NCBI GenBank assembly: GCA_022836615.1
Contig: MU405217.1
Coordinates: forward strand, 186,001 to 250,000
Reading direction: 5' to 3'
Source: Annulohypoxylon bovei var. microspora
Lineage: Eukaryota; Ascomycota; Sordariomycetes; Xylariales; Hypoxylaceae
Length of the DNA: 64,000 nt
Positions within the stretch are counted from its first letter, which is position 1; each line of letters starts with the position of its first letter. Shown in pieces: positions 36,677-49,050 of the stretch. The position numbers were made by a program, and so were the translations under genes. Below the pieces are notes generated by a model, which saw only the letters and a list, made by a program, of their open reading frames with translations, was not told where the DNA came from and made no database searches.

Positions 36677-37588
36677 ATGCTTCGCTGGTACGTAGGATGA
36701 ATGTCACCTCGGCATATTAACTGCCTTTGAATGATATCGGGTATTGGGATGTATAGATGAATACTAACTCGGCGCCGCAGGTACCAACGAAAGCTAGCCT
36801 CGCGGCCGCTATTGACGCAGAGCGTCACCACCGCCGTGCTATTCGCAGTCGGCGACATCGCCGCCCAGCAGGGTGTCGAGAAGAAGGGCATTGAGAAGCA
36901 CGAGCTTGCCCGCACGGGACGCATGTTCCTTTACGGTGGCGGTACGTCTTATTCATCGTCTTTTGTGCTTTTTTTTCAGAGCTATATCTGAGCTCGAACA
37001 ATTTCACTCAAGCTCACCGTTTCTCACTTCACCTTACCTCACCCATCTCCTTTTACCCCACACTGAGCTAATAATGGGGTCAACTCCCTCAACAACATAA
37101 GCCCCTTTTACCCCAATACGCCCCCCTTTTCTATTCACTAGTTACCTCTCCCCTACAATCATTTATACTATATATAATACGCAGAAAAAGAAAAAAAAAA
37201 CACACCATGCCATAAGCAAAAAGAGCTAACCAACCCCACAGCCGTGTTCGGGCCCGCGGCCACGACCTGGTACGGGATCCTGCAGCGGTCGATCCAGCTG
37301 CGGAACAAGAAGGTGGAGATGGTGGCGCGCGTGGCGGCGGACCAGCTGGTGTTCGCGCCGACCTTCATCGGCATCTTCCTGTCGAGCATGGCCGTGATGG
37401 AGGGCGGCTCGCCCAAGGACAAGCTGGCCAAGAGCTACGCCCCGGCCCTGCAGACCAACTACCTCATCTGGCCCTTCGTGCAGATGGCCAACTTCACCCT
37501 CGTCCCCCTCGAGCACCGCGTCCTCGTCGTCAACATCGTCAGCATCGGCTGGAACTGCTACCTCAGCATGATCAACAGCCAGAAGTGA
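36677..37588 (+). CDS. SYM1: Mpv17/PMP22-family inner mitochondrial membrane protein
   Basis: Three exons (36677-36687, 36781-36941, 37242-37588) give 172 aa. SYM1 is a four-helix membrane protein, in yeast of the mitochondrial inner membrane and needed under heat and ethanol stress. Family marks include MLRWYQRKLASRPLLTQSVT, AVLFAVGDIAAQQ, RMFLYGGAVFGPAATTWY, and the end segment WPFVQMANFTLVPLEHRVLVVN followed by WNCYLSMINSQK. The first exon is only 11 nt, and the second intron is 300 nt, long for this window. Both are supported by phase and by the unbroken family sequence across the joints. The last exon is strongly GC-rich at third positions. Confidence 0.93.
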
Positions 37589-38288
37589 GCTGGGCGTTTA
37601 CCTGGGTGGTTCTAGTCTGGTCCGCCGGTTCGGCTCGGTTTTTAGGGGAGTAGCTCACGGTTTGGGGGGTGCTGCCGGGGCGGTGGCGGAGACTTAGGAT
37701 AGAACGGCGGGTGAAAAATAAATGATGGCAATAGATGCAAAACCACAAAACCTCCGGGGCCGAGGGTTCGTAATGTGTATTATACACTCTTAGGATTCAT
37801 AAGGGGGGTTCAGGGGGGAACCGCGGTGCATAGACGAGGCGTTTGTGACCGAGCGTTCTTGCAGCCGGTTATTTACTTGGGGGGTCCGTGTCTTTTGCCA
37901 GTCACGTTTTTTTTTGGTAAATTTCTCTTCGATCGTTTGACTCATGATGCATAGGTTACGACATAGACTTGGTTTGATCTTAGAGGAAGAGTATATCCTC
38001 GTTCGGTAGAAAATTTACATGGAACGGTCCTCCGTTCAGGTGTGTAGACCTCTGAGGACTACCGAACTTCGGAGATAATACATCGGTTTTCATATATACT
38101 ACGAATGAATTGGTGAAGAAAAGTTGCCCATGCAATGGTATGTCCAAGGTCCATCTCAACGTCCGATTGTTGTCTCGGGTATCCAAGCGATTGTGTTCAT
38201 ACAAGATTAGCATTACTTCGTAACGTGCGTCCAAATCGTGCGCCACCTCGTGCCAGCTATTTTCGTTTAGCTAGCTGTAGGTTACATG
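37589..38288. other. Intergenic region between convergent genes
   Basis: This is the 3' flank of SYM1 and of YPT35. No gene or repeat is supported. Confidence 0.45.
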
Positions 38289-39192
38289 TCATGAGAAGAG
38301 AAACTCCTTCAAGACAGGGGATCCAGAAAATTCCGGGTTCAATAATACACAGCTACCAGCAAGTTAATGGGTTTATCCCTAACAGTGTCTAGCGGTGGTG
38401 GTAACCTACTTCATAAAGTACTGTAGGCCAGCTCGGCGCTTCTCCAAGAATTTGGGTCTAAATTTCGACACAATGCCCTTGGGCGGTAACTCGGGCACGG
38501 CCGCCTCAAAATTGGGAAACGTGCGTATCAGCCGCCATCGAAAATCGTCAAACTCCGAGTATCGCTTCCGTATGTTTATGTAGCTCCCCTGTAGAAGCTC
38601 GTGTCAGCCTATGCTCCCACCGCTCTTTTCTCAAGAACCAACCCGCAAGACTCACGCTCAAAGTTCCCACTCTTATGTTCCAAACCACAAATGCTCCTAT
38701 GTTGGTAGTGCTTCCATTGACCGTCACATAGTCCGTGATCTCGACGCTCTTGGCCCAGCACGCGCTTCCCCGATCGTCGAGCTCGCTATTTTCGTTGTCA
38801 CGCAACACGATTCCACCTGTGGGTATGGAATCGACGGACGTACTCGATATTGCTCTCATGTGGTTCGAGTGGTTGTTCATCCAGTACGGCGGCGACGATA
38901 TAGGCGAAACTACGGGAGAGGCGTCGTTTACACTAGAATCCGGCGTATCCATCTCCATCCTATGACTCGAAGAAGGCGACGCTATGCTTGCCCTAGGATC
39001 TAGCTGTAGCTGTGGCGTATTCGGAGCGTCTGAGTCTGTCTCGGCGTCTGTCTCCGTTGCGGGTGGAGATGGGGGTGGATTTGGACGCAGTGTAGCTTGC
39101 GACAAGTTTTTGTGAATGCCTCCATCTAGCGCACCGCCCACCGCGCCGTCTCCATTGATGACTGGGATCCGAGTCTCTATAATCGACGCCAT
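38289..39192 (-). CDS. YPT35: PX-domain endosomal/vacuolar adaptor, YPT35-like
   Basis: Three exons on the minus strand (39192-38656, 38588-38410, 38352-38289) give 259 aa. The N-terminal ~125 residues are Ser/Pro-rich and disordered. A PX phosphoinositide-binding domain fills the C-terminal half: WAKSVEITDYVTVNGSTT, then IRKRYSEFDDFRWRLIRTF (the RYSEF motif), ELPPKGIVSKFRPKFLEKR and the closing LLNPEFSGSPVLKEFLFS. Yeast Ypt35 recruits Vps13 to endosomes and vacuoles through this layout of a short N-terminus plus PX. The two downstream exons are short, so an unspliced reading would miss most of the PX domain. Confidence 0.88.
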
Positions 39193-41233
39193 TTATCCAA
39201 CCATGCGCGCGCGGCGCAGATATCGTTTCGAGCGGGACGGCAAATCGTCGAGTGTTGTCGGGGTCCACAGATGCGATTGGCTGGGTCACGCTCTCGAATC
39301 AACGCGCGTAGATGCGAAAGAAGTCGTTTCCAAAATTTGCTGTAAATCAAAAGGCGCAAACAGCTGAAAATCACGAAGACTGAATTACAGTCAAAGACCG
39401 GAAGGGATAGAAATTGACAAGCCAAAAGGTGAAGTTCTTTGAAAGTTTTAGACTTGCGCTAAAGTCGAGCGTACGAATTGACTTTCGAGATGTACCCTTG
39501 TACACGTTTAGTTCAGCGCAAATATCGACGATTGAAGCGCCTGATTGGTGGGGTAGGGATCGTTCGACGTGGGGGAGTAAGAACAGCCCACGTAAACATT
39601 CGGCGCTCGGCAACTGAAGATCTCGGGATTGTCAGGGGTCTGTACTCTTATCGATTATCTATTGGTTGTCTTTTCAACAACCACGTTGACTCGAATATAT
39701 TTATGTTGCATTACGAGACAGTCGAGACTCTTAAGTAAGTCACACATACTACGAGTTTCAGATGTTTGATATCTCTCTGTCACATGTCTTACAATTCTGA
39801 TTTCTACCATATATATGTCACAGTTGTTTGATACTGTCTGTATTGTGACTCTAATGGATCGAGTACCTAGTAACTAGTTACATAGTGATGTTTCTTAGCA
39901 TTCTTCACCATTTGTCGTTTCGAAGCAGACAGAAGTGAGGAGCTATAAAGTAACATTCATATTAACCGCCCTATGGTTCGAGCTCCTCTATAAACGGGAT
40001 GTTCACTTAATAGTGTCTCCTCCTATGTTGCGTGAATATTTTCTACCGTAGTTGATGATTAGGTAAATTAGACTAGTAATATTTAGTGTACCGGTGATAC
40101 TCAGGTTAGGGTGACAGTACAACGACAACCAGGTCATTTATCACATGAACTCTTATGATATGTAAATACCTGTTGTTCCAGGAAATACTGTAATAAACTT
40201 GGTCGAGTTAGTGATGGTAAGTGTGATTAATATTGAAATTATACAGGAGCTAGATAATAGGAAGCACCGTAGTTTGTTTAGTTATGAACACTTTTCTATT
40301 CCATTAGGTTGAATGATAAATGAAAATTTATTGAGTTTATTATTGTTAGTTGTACTATTGTAGATATTTGACACGCTGATTTAGATCACACATTCGTTTG
40401 AGCTTCATAGCTCAGCAAATCGGAAGATGATATGGGTTCTCGATACGTGGATATGTTGTGTTATTATTATAAGTTGGAAAATACCTACCAAGGTACTACT
40501 TAACTAGGTAATGTATGGAAGAGGCAGTCGTAGTATGTATAAGTAGTATCGGCTTGTGTTAAAATATACAATTTCTCATGCAAATAGAACTTTGTCCGCA
40601 TAAATTTTTAATTTGTTGATTTAATATTTACTGCCATTCGTGTTTTATGCATGGTTATGACAAGAGTCTCAATATTTATGTCTAGTTGACGGAAAAATAT
40701 AAAAGGTAGGCACCTGTAGTCATCAACGAGTGAGCCGCTTAAGTTACGGTACTTAGGTGGTATATGGGTAGGTAAGTAGGTATTTAAAAGCCATAATTGA
40801 CTGTTTTGAGAATCTTCGTATCTTGGGTGTAAAGTTGCATTAGGGGTCTCTGAAACGCCATGGGGAAGCAAATGTATGTAACCGGACGCCTTGGTCAAAA
40901 GACGACAAATGATATGCTGTGAGATTTATCAAATAAGAAAATCCTGCATGGTGTGTCTTATGTCGATCTGTCGAATTGAGATTACGTTGCATTAGCTGCT
41001 GAAGTGTAGGCTTACATTTCTCGTACAGAACTATCGTGAGAACATAAGGTATTATTAAGAAGCGGTCAAGAAACGCCTTTCCGGTTCTAAAAAAAAAAAA
41101 ACCAAAAAAAAACACGCGAGGATAGGTGAACCATTCAGAGGACGGAGCTACGGAGATCTTGCAGTGATGTACCGGGCGGTACGGTTGCGGGTGGAGTTAT
41201 AAGTTCCGCCGCAGCGTCGGCGTTATTCCGTCG
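39193..41233. other. AT-rich gene-free interval left of the transposon
   Basis: The sequence is AT-rich, with many stop codons in all frames and poly-A runs near 41088-41111. No gene is supported. Confidence 0.45.
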
Positions 41234-41235
41234 TA

Positions 41236-41296
41236 AGTTCAAGGGGGGAGTTTTCGAGGGGGGGGAGTATTCAAGGACCCCGCTTTTGTGGGCAGA
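41236..41296 (+). repeat. Left terminal inverted repeat
   Basis: Sixty of 61 bases match the reverse complement of 42062-42122. The repeat contains two G-runs of six and eight bases. Confidence 0.95.
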
Positions 41297-42061
41297 CCTC
41301 GACCAATAAGCTGCTTGGATTGTTTCACGGACCACCTTTTTCGATGTATTTTTTTAAGTTTTTTATTTTTATTTTTAACCAATTAAAATACTTTATTTTA
41401 TAACATACATTATTCAACCATTTACACCCAATCAACGCTCGAAAAAAAATCAATGCCGTGACCAATCATAATGTTTCTATTATTAAAGCTGCCGCTGATT
41501 GGGGCGTTCTTAAATCCACTTTTCGAGACCGAATCAAAGGCCGTCATTCAGCTCGAAAGGCCCACATCTCTCAACAACGCTTAACCGAAGATCAGCCGAG
41601 AACCCCAGAACGCCCCGCCAAACAAGCCTGTTGATTGGTTGGCTACTCCGGAAGGGTCGCGTGACATCATCAGAGCTGTACAAAACCTTTGCCCATCCTT
41701 TTTAAACGATCCAATCAAACGACGCGTTTTTGAAAAAGCGGGAAAAGCTCTTGACGTAAGCTCATGCCGATTGGCTAGAGCCGAAGATCAACGCAAAGGA
41801 AGAGCTCGAATCAAAACGCGCTAAACGGAATCAGGTTAAAGGAGACCCAAATAAGCATTTCATTCAAATTAAAGATATTATGCGCACTAGGGAGGAAATG
41901 GCAAGAGTACTAGACCCAGCTAGGTCTAATAAGCAAACCCAATTGGCTGATTTTGAAGACCTATGCTTAGAATGGCAATTTGAGCCAGCTAGACCAATTA
42001 GAAATCAATAATTTATTTCTTAGCTCTTAATGTACCGCGCTATACCGTAAATATCCTAATA

Positions 42062-42122
42062 TCTGCCCACAAAAGTGGGGTCCTTGAATACTCCCCCCCC
42101 TCGAAAACTCCCCCCTTGAACT
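42062..42122 (-). repeat. Right terminal inverted repeat
   Basis: This is the reverse complement of the left repeat with a single A/G difference, directly followed by the TA duplication. Confidence 0.95.
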
Positions 42123-42124
42123 TA

Positions 42125-44310
42125 CTGTGAGGATATTTGTGTATTTATGTGCCTGTCTTCATCCCGAACTGCACGTGCCTCGAAGTGTTGTATTGAGTTT
42201 ATATCGTCCAAGGTAGGATCCTTTAAATTTCCTCATATTACTTGTATCCTAGGATAGTTATATCAAGATGCGGAGGCCAAACTTCCGAGCAACTTGAGGT
42301 GACGCCTGAGAATATTTCTGAGAAGATAATAGACAGCATTGAAACTTTGAAGGACTGGAGACTTACATGCTTGGTACATGCATGCAGGCTGCTACTCCAA
42401 CGAAGAGGAATGCGCACTGTCTACATCATACCGATCGAATTCAGCAGCGGAATCCGCTACCTGCCTGACTTGGGATATAGCAGATGCTATTGCAGAGAGA
42501 ACCACGGGATTGAGAAAATAACAGAGGCTGGGAGTTATCAAACATCGTTGCTTAATATCAGCTAATAATGCGGGGGATTTCGGCCGTTTGTCTGGAAATA
42601 CAACGAAAGACCTTGATTAAGATCTAAAAAACCAGGCTCCCGTGTCTCATGAAGCGTTTGTTCGTTGCGGGGTCAAAATAGTGGCATTCCTTTCGCTACG
42701 GAGTCTACATCGGTAGGTGATAGAATCCGTCATACTTCTAAGGATACTAAGTTCGTGATGGGGTTAGCGATTATTATCTAACATCATCATACATACCTAG
42801 CCTTTCGTCTGCTAAAGTCCCAATGATGACCGAATACAATATTAACACAACATCGAACGGAGAATTACTTGACTTTGTTAAGTGCGTGCAGGTGAAAACC
42901 GCCGTCAACCCACACCGTTGCCTTTAAGCGAAGGAGAAATACTTGATAGGTCCCATGCATCATCACGCTTCGGATTCTGCAGTCCAACCATCCTACCTGC
43001 TAATACGAGGATTGATGCCTCCGGCTAGCAGACTAGCAACGCTAGCCAACGCCGGAGGCGCGGCAAGACGAGGGCCAGGTAAAAGTCGCTTTCCCCAAAC
43101 GGCATCTGATGCTACTCTCGCCCAATGAGAATCCCCACAGACCATTTCGAGCGCAAATACCCGTGGTATCCATACGCTAGAGACCCTACATAATAACATG
43201 TTAGGTTCTACATATAGTAGGAGATAACTGAGTTATGTATGTCCATAGAGAGCTGCCCGAATTTTCGACAACGTCGAATCGACATTGGGTGATTATGAAC
43301 CAAGTTGATGGATATCGGATGATGAATGCAGATGATCAGCAATAAATTTGCCGTAAGCTAAACTAGACTGAATCCGTATTCGAGTGAAACATTGCAAACA
43401 TACGGGATTTTTTTTCCTGGCATTTGACAGGTAGCACGCCAACGCCTGCTGTACTTCCTGAGGCTCTGAAACTAAGCTGGGGTTTACATTAGTGTGCTGG
43501 TGAGACCTTGTCCGGACTTTACAGGGAAGTTGGGGGCGCATTTTGGATGACATTAAGAGAGATCGGCCTCGAGCTGGAAAGCGAACGCCAAGGTTCCTAG
43601 TCGCACACGAGAACTCGAGTTCGAAACCGTCTTCGTCGAATCGAAGCCAAGGTTTTCAGGATTTTAGGTTTTCACGGGAATGCCTCGTATGCGAAAACGA
43701 AGCCAATGACATAGTTATGTAGCTGACAGCATAACGGGAACCATCTATATTACCTGTAGGTACCTAGTTAGACTATCGTGATCCTCTTACCTGCATTACG
43801 GTGGTGTCACTCTCGCTACATCGCCAGTACAAAGAGGTAGGTCGATAGATGCCCATAATCCCTGTCCAACTGATAAAAGGTAGCCACTAATAAGCCGAGC
43901 TGAGAGCCTGGAGGTCTTAGAGATAGCGCTGAGACCAGCACCGGACAGGGGATATCTCCTTTATTTCTCATTATTTCTCATTACCGGTTATGTACCCCAT
44001 ACAGTACAATATCAATATACAATATGTAGCTCGACCCCGGCCCGTCCATCTTGGAGCTCTTCCAGATCTTCCTTTTCTCTCAACATTCCTGTCGTTCCCC
44101 CTTCGTATCCTAGTGACCGTTTTCTCTCGTTTTAAACTCGGTCGGTCGGTGAATTCTTCACTTCTAATATTTATATCTAAACTTAATTCTTTCTAATTGT
44201 ATATCATCTTTAATACTACACGGTCGTTCTAATAACACAAGGGGCTTAATCAACTGTAACAAACGACCTCGATCTAACTCACCAACATCATACCTAATTC
44301 CAACATCACA
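42125..44310. other. Gene-free interval right of the transposon
   Basis: No supported gene. It contains a GC-rich hairpin (43017-43059) and, near 44035-44215, a pyrimidine-rich leader for the next gene. A 107-codon frame at 42242-42565 shows no domain. Confidence 0.45.
43017..43059. repeat. GC-rich imperfect hairpin
   Basis: GCCTCCGGC (43017-43025) pairs exactly with GCCGGAGGC (43051-43059), and the inner CTAGC/GCTAG extend the pairing with a small bulge. No downstream U-run or gene makes it a terminator; it may be part of a dispersed repeat. Confidence 0.6.
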
Positions 44311-45018
44311 ATGCCTTCGATAAGGAATATCTTGGCCGCGGCCGTCGTCTTCGTCTCGTCCGTCCGGGCTGACTATGTCATTGATCCCAGCAGTGTGTCT
44401 TTGACTGACAGAAGTAGGTTCTACCGCAGCTTGTCAAACATACCTTAACCCAATGGTGCCTAACATGATATATAGACAACTGGTGTGCATCTGAGAAGAG
44501 CACGTGCCCATTGATATGCCAGCAGACATCTGTTGGAAACACTTTGGTCAACGACTGCGATCCGGTAAGTTTTCGACACAAGAGCAAGCTTGACAATCAT
44601 GATGAGCTGACAGTTCACCCCTCAGAAAACCCTGACCTACGGCTGCATATGCGGAGACCAGAAGCAACCTAACATATCGGAATACTCGCTCACCCTTCCG
44701 TACTTCGTGTGCCAGGAATGGGGAAACCAATGCGTGAAGAACTGCGGACAGGATAACGGATGTTCCAGCTCCTGCCGAGAGGACCACCCTTGCGGTGCCT
44801 TGAACCCGACGAGAGCTAACACTACATCATCTGCGAGCGCTTCAGCGACGACGAGCAGTGCGACGGCTACTGACTCCAATGCCGTCTTCACAGGCTTAGC
44901 TGGTAGCAGTGATGATTCGAGCAACGACAGTGGCGCTTTCCGTGTTGGCGCCAGCGACGGGTTGTTCGGCTTCGTTATGTTCGCCGCCAGTGTCAGCCTA
45001 GGAGTTTTCCTGCTGTAA
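44311..45018 (+). CDS. Secreted, probably GPI-anchored cysteine-rich protein (DUF7707 type)
   Basis: Three exons (44311-44413, 44476-44564, 44626-45018) give 194 aa. A signal peptide (MPSIRNILAAAVVFVSSVRA) is followed by a cysteine-rich domain starting DYVIDPSSVSLTDR, with WCASEKSTCPLICQQ, CDPKTLTYGCICGD and CQEWGNQCVKNCG; the many cysteines probably form disulfides. A Ser/Thr/Ala-rich stretch and a hydrophobic tail (GLFGFVMFAASVSLGVFLL) fit GPI anchoring at the plasma membrane or wall. The pattern matches the fungal family I know as DUF7707; its function is not established. Confidence 0.85.
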
Positions 45019-46448
45019 GGTAGAAAGGATGAAATAATTCCTTTAGCCTTTCAGTGACGCCACTTCGGGAAATGATCACGAGTTGGGCGTTGGGTGATTC
45101 TCGATGACGATATATGCTGCGGTCGGAGCAGCGGTTATCTCACCAAGCTGTCCTTGCAGCAACTCATGAGCTGAAGTTCGCCTCACACCACCTGGAGGGA
45201 ACGACTGCCATCACTTACAACATCAGTACGGTTGCATAGATGCATACCCCACTGGTATAATATCATACGGAGCATAGGAGCCTGGGATTTGAATTTGGGA
45301 AGCCTCGAAATTTGGTTAACGGGAACGTAGATCGGGGAGTTGGGTACATACTGTCTTGCTATACAGCACACCACATTACAAAACGAAGTCCAAACGAGGG
45401 ACGCCTGAGCATGAGACTCATAACTAATAATTGAACCACATGAAATCTTGGTTTCTTACGAAGAGCCAATGATTACCTATTATTGTCTTTACACATGAAA
45501 ATAGTGTGATGCTGTGATGACTCGGGATTTATGATCCTTTAGGTAATCAATCAGGTACTAGGTATTCCCGCGTTGTTTATGATGAGTAGGATCTTTAAAG
45601 TTTAAAGCTAAATCCTAGAGTTGTTCCACGACATGAAATAGTTCTGATTGAAGTTTAAATATCGGCTACTTTATAATTGTTTCACATGCCAAGCTTAGCT
45701 CACTCACTGAACTGAGCTTTATAAACCAGTAAGAATTCCCATATCTTGATCGATGGGATTTTCTTCCTTGTGTTTGGTCAAGTCTTTTTATAGGCCTAGA
45801 ATGGAACCTGCCAAAAATGACGATCAAGGAAGGAAAAAAAGGGGCATCGTCTCGAAATGGTGTAATTTGATAGGTTATCTAACCAACCCACGTTCTCGGA
45901 TTCTGCACCCTATTTGCATGTATTTACGTACCGTTACGTATTTTTGCATGTGGAACCTAGAAGCGACGAAAATCATGGCCCCACTATATCGACCACACCC
46001 TTCAATGAGATTTCTTCCCACCTGTGACCTCTACCATTTACAGTAACTACTACACCGACTTGCCGACTTTTCCACCTATTCCGCCCATACAACCTCCGTG
46101 ACACTTTTGTGCCACTCGCTACCGTTCATCATCACATACATACTCGTCTGAAGGATTGTGTCTGTTTAACACCAAGTATCTCATGGAGTCGACTAGGTCA
46201 ACCAGCAGTTAGTTACCGTGGGAATGATATTTTCTCCAAGTCGACAAAGCTCGTCTATCTAAGATCTATCTAAAGATCTAAGGAACCGGCGCAGTTGAAG
46301 AGTTCCATGGTAACCAACCTGCATCGACACTACCTTACTATCCCGCCGATTTTTACCAAGTCCTTGCTAGCTCCGACTTCTCTGCATCTGAGCTGATCGT
46401 GAACTATACGTTAATTGTCTACGAAGCGGAGAGAGCTAACCTTTCACG
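45019..46448. other. Intergenic region, no gene seen
   Basis: This is the 3' flank of the GPI protein and the upstream region of the phosphotransferase gene. No supported coding frame, repeat or RNA. Confidence 0.45.
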
Positions 46449-47920
46449 ATGGCACCGAACAATAGTAGTATGTACTCAATCCCTCCCACGTGGGCTGCCT
46501 AGCTCTAACCAAGTATGTGTCCATATAGAGACTGCCGTTGCCGAGTGCATCTCGGACGATGCCCTCATCCACCTAAAATCCTACAAATACTCCGCCGTCG
46601 ACAAGTCGCCCGTGTCGAATTACATCCTTCGCCCATACGTACGTTCCAAGCTCCCATACCCGCCCCTGACATCGTATAGTAGTACTAAGACTTACTTGGC
46701 CTAGTGGAATGCCTTCGTCGAGCTGCTGCCGTTATGGCTAGCTCCCAATATGGTAACCCTGATAGGGTTCTGCTTCATTCTAGTAAATATTGCTCTGCTG
46801 GTAATAGTTATGCCAGATCTGGTCGGACCGGTATGTCGCAATCCAAACAATACTCCGAACTTGTCTGTCGCGCTTAGACTGACGACTTGGTGAACTTTAG
46901 GGCCCTTCATGGCTGTACCTTAGCTTCGCCTTCGGCCTCTTTATGTACCAGACTATGGACAACATCGATGGAAAGCAGGCGAGACGAACGGGTACGTCAA
47001 GCGGCCTGGGCGAGCTATTCGACCATGGCATCGACTCCTTGAACTGTACCCTAGGTAGCTTATTAGAGACGGCCGCGATGGCGTTGGGAACTTCGAAGTC
47101 AGGCGTCTTTACCGCCCTGTGTCCCTGCTTGCCTATGTTCTTCTCGACTTGGGAGACATACCATACGCACACACTGTATCTAGGCTATGTCAATGGTCCC
47201 ACCGAGGGTCTCCTCATTGCCTGCAGTCTAATGGCGATTTCCGGCATCTACGGACCCGGTGTCTGGACGGAGCGCATCGTGGACATTGTCGGGAAGAATA
47301 ACCTTTTCGGCTACGAAGAGTTAGTCGGCGACCACTCGATCCGCGATATCTGGATTCTCATAATCGTCGGCTCCCTGCTCCTCGGACACATGCCGTTTTG
47401 CGTCCTAAACGTGGTCAAGGCGCGAAGACGGGATAAGCTGCCCGTCCTCCCGGTCTTCCTCGAATGGATTCCCATGGGCGTGTACACCTGCTCGATCGGC
47501 GCGTGGCTATACTCGCCGCACTCGACGCTGTTGCGCGAGAACCATCTCGTGCTATTCTGCCTGACCATGTCCCTCGTCTTCGGGCGCATGACGACCAAGA
47601 TGATCCTTGCACATCTGACACGCCAGCCATTCCCCTACTGGACCGTCATGCTCGTCCCGCTCGTTGGCGGCGCCGTCCTCGGCAACCTCCCGCGCTTTGG
47701 GCTCCCCGCCATCACCGCCGACCTCGAGCACTACTATTTGTGGGCATATTTCGTCTTCGCATTCATCGTGTACTCGCGTTGGGCGTACATCGTCACGACG
47801 AGCATCTGCAACTTCCTAGGCATCAACTGCCTTACAATCCCTCGCGAGAAGCAGCTGGAGAACAAGAGGAAATACGAGCTCCTGGCGAACGGCAATGCGA
47901 ACGGGAGGAAGTCGCAGTAA
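46449..47920 (+). CDS. CPT1: Choline/ethanolamine phosphotransferase (CDP-alcohol family)
   Basis: Four exons (46449-46467, 46529-46638, 46705-46830, 46901-47920) give 424 aa. The enzyme joins CDP-choline or CDP-ethanolamine to diacylglycerol, the last step of the Kennedy pathway, in ER/Golgi membranes. The catalytic CDP-alcohol signature DG-x2-AR-x8-G-x3-D-x3-D is complete (DGKQARR to FDHGIDSLN). The cytosolic N-terminus reads ALIHLKSYKYSAVDKSPVS, then LRPYWN after splicing. Many hydrophobic segments follow, consistent with 8-10 membrane helices. The first exon is only 19 nt. Choline versus ethanolamine preference cannot be read from sequence; fungi often have one dual-specific enzyme. Confidence 0.94.
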
Positions 47921-49050
47921 GCTACCTTACTTTACCTTTCTCTACCCTACCTGCCTAGGTAGTAGGTAGTAAGTAGGAGAAAAGTTGGCGGGTTCGAGGC
48001 CAAGATAGATGAGGATGATAGATGTACGATTCTGGAAATACACGACCCCCTTATTACGGGAACGCGGCCCTTCTAACTATCTGCCAAGGTAGCTGGTGGC
48101 CGGCTGCCCTTATACGTTGTTTTAATAGAACTAAAAATGGAGACTAGGGATACTTCGCTGTACGTATTGGCTACTGTAGCCGGGTAGGGGAGTTAACGCT
48201 ACGAAGGGAAGAGGTACGAAGGAGTTGACTAATTAGATGTTGGGGGGGCATAGGGAGGGCTATACGCATCTCCTCTACTCATCGCGTAATGTTTGACGGC
48301 TGACTACTAAGCGGGCTGGATGACACGCACGCATTGGAAGATCTATTAGGGATAGAAAGGTGTAGCATTAATGCCTATTCCATTGCAGTGCGCTGAAATG
48401 CATTGTGGTGATGAGAGGTATCCGGAATAAAGAGAAATGATATGAACAAGGCTCTTGAGATATGTGATAGACTTGCTTATTGATGATTTTATGCCTTATT
48501 TTTTTCTCGTTTTTCCCCCTCCATGGCTTGATATCACGTTATTGAGCGAAATGGAATTCACTTCTTTGGTGGCCCACTTTTAGATCATTGAGTTTCAACC
48601 TCTTTTGAAGGGATATCTTTCACCTCACTTTATATAGCTAGGTACACACTATGTTGGTTTTCAAATAACTTTTTATAGACCAATTAACTCCTAATAGCAA
48701 TAAGGTTAATAAGAGACCGCGAGCTAGGTTAGTAACGGAGGCGAATATCACATAACAAGGAGTAAGGGCCGAACAAAGCACAGCGTACTTGAGTCTTCTG
48801 TTATACATTTCTTTGCGTTATCTTCTCGTTTTATCTACACTGTTTTCCCTTCCTCGTAGGCCAAACCCGCAGTCCGAGCCGGCCCAAGTCCAGTGCTGGC
48901 ACCGTAAACACGACCATGCCATGAATCATATCGTACGCCCCAGACTGTACATAGACCTAATTAGAAGCCTCTCCCCAGCCCATAGCACATAACGACCCGC
49001 CCCTAAATCCATGGAAAAAGGGAAACATGATACACAGCTCCCCAGCTCGC
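47921..49050. other. Intergenic region between convergent genes
   Basis: It holds a CCTAGGTAGTAGGTAG stretch (47944-47977) and T-rich sequence near 48500. No gene is supported. Confidence 0.45.

Larger units (their letters stand above)
41236..42122 (+). mobile_element. Internally deleted pogo/Fot1-type DNA transposon
   Basis: The element is 887 bp, with 61-bp terminal inverted repeats (41236-41296 and 42062-42122) that differ at one base, and is bounded by TA on both sides (41234-41235, 42123-42124), the target-site duplication of the Tc1/mariner/pogo superfamily. Inside, 41452-41634 encodes a psq-type helix-turn-helix remnant (VSIIKAAADWGVLKSTFRD, then HISQQRLTEDQ) ending at a stop. About 41640-42010 encodes fragments like a pogo transposase C-terminus (RRVFEKAGKALD; GDPNKHFIQIKDIMRTREE). 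The DDE catalytic core is absent. It is therefore non-autonomous, and the near-identical repeats suggest recent insertion. Confidence 0.92.

Noticed and set aside
42242..42565. 107-codon frame right of the transposon
   Set aside because: Not part of the element, no domain or codon bias; probably chance.
47464..47958. 164-codon frame overlapping the phosphotransferase gene
   Set aside because: Out-of-phase reading of the GC-rich last exon; no domain.
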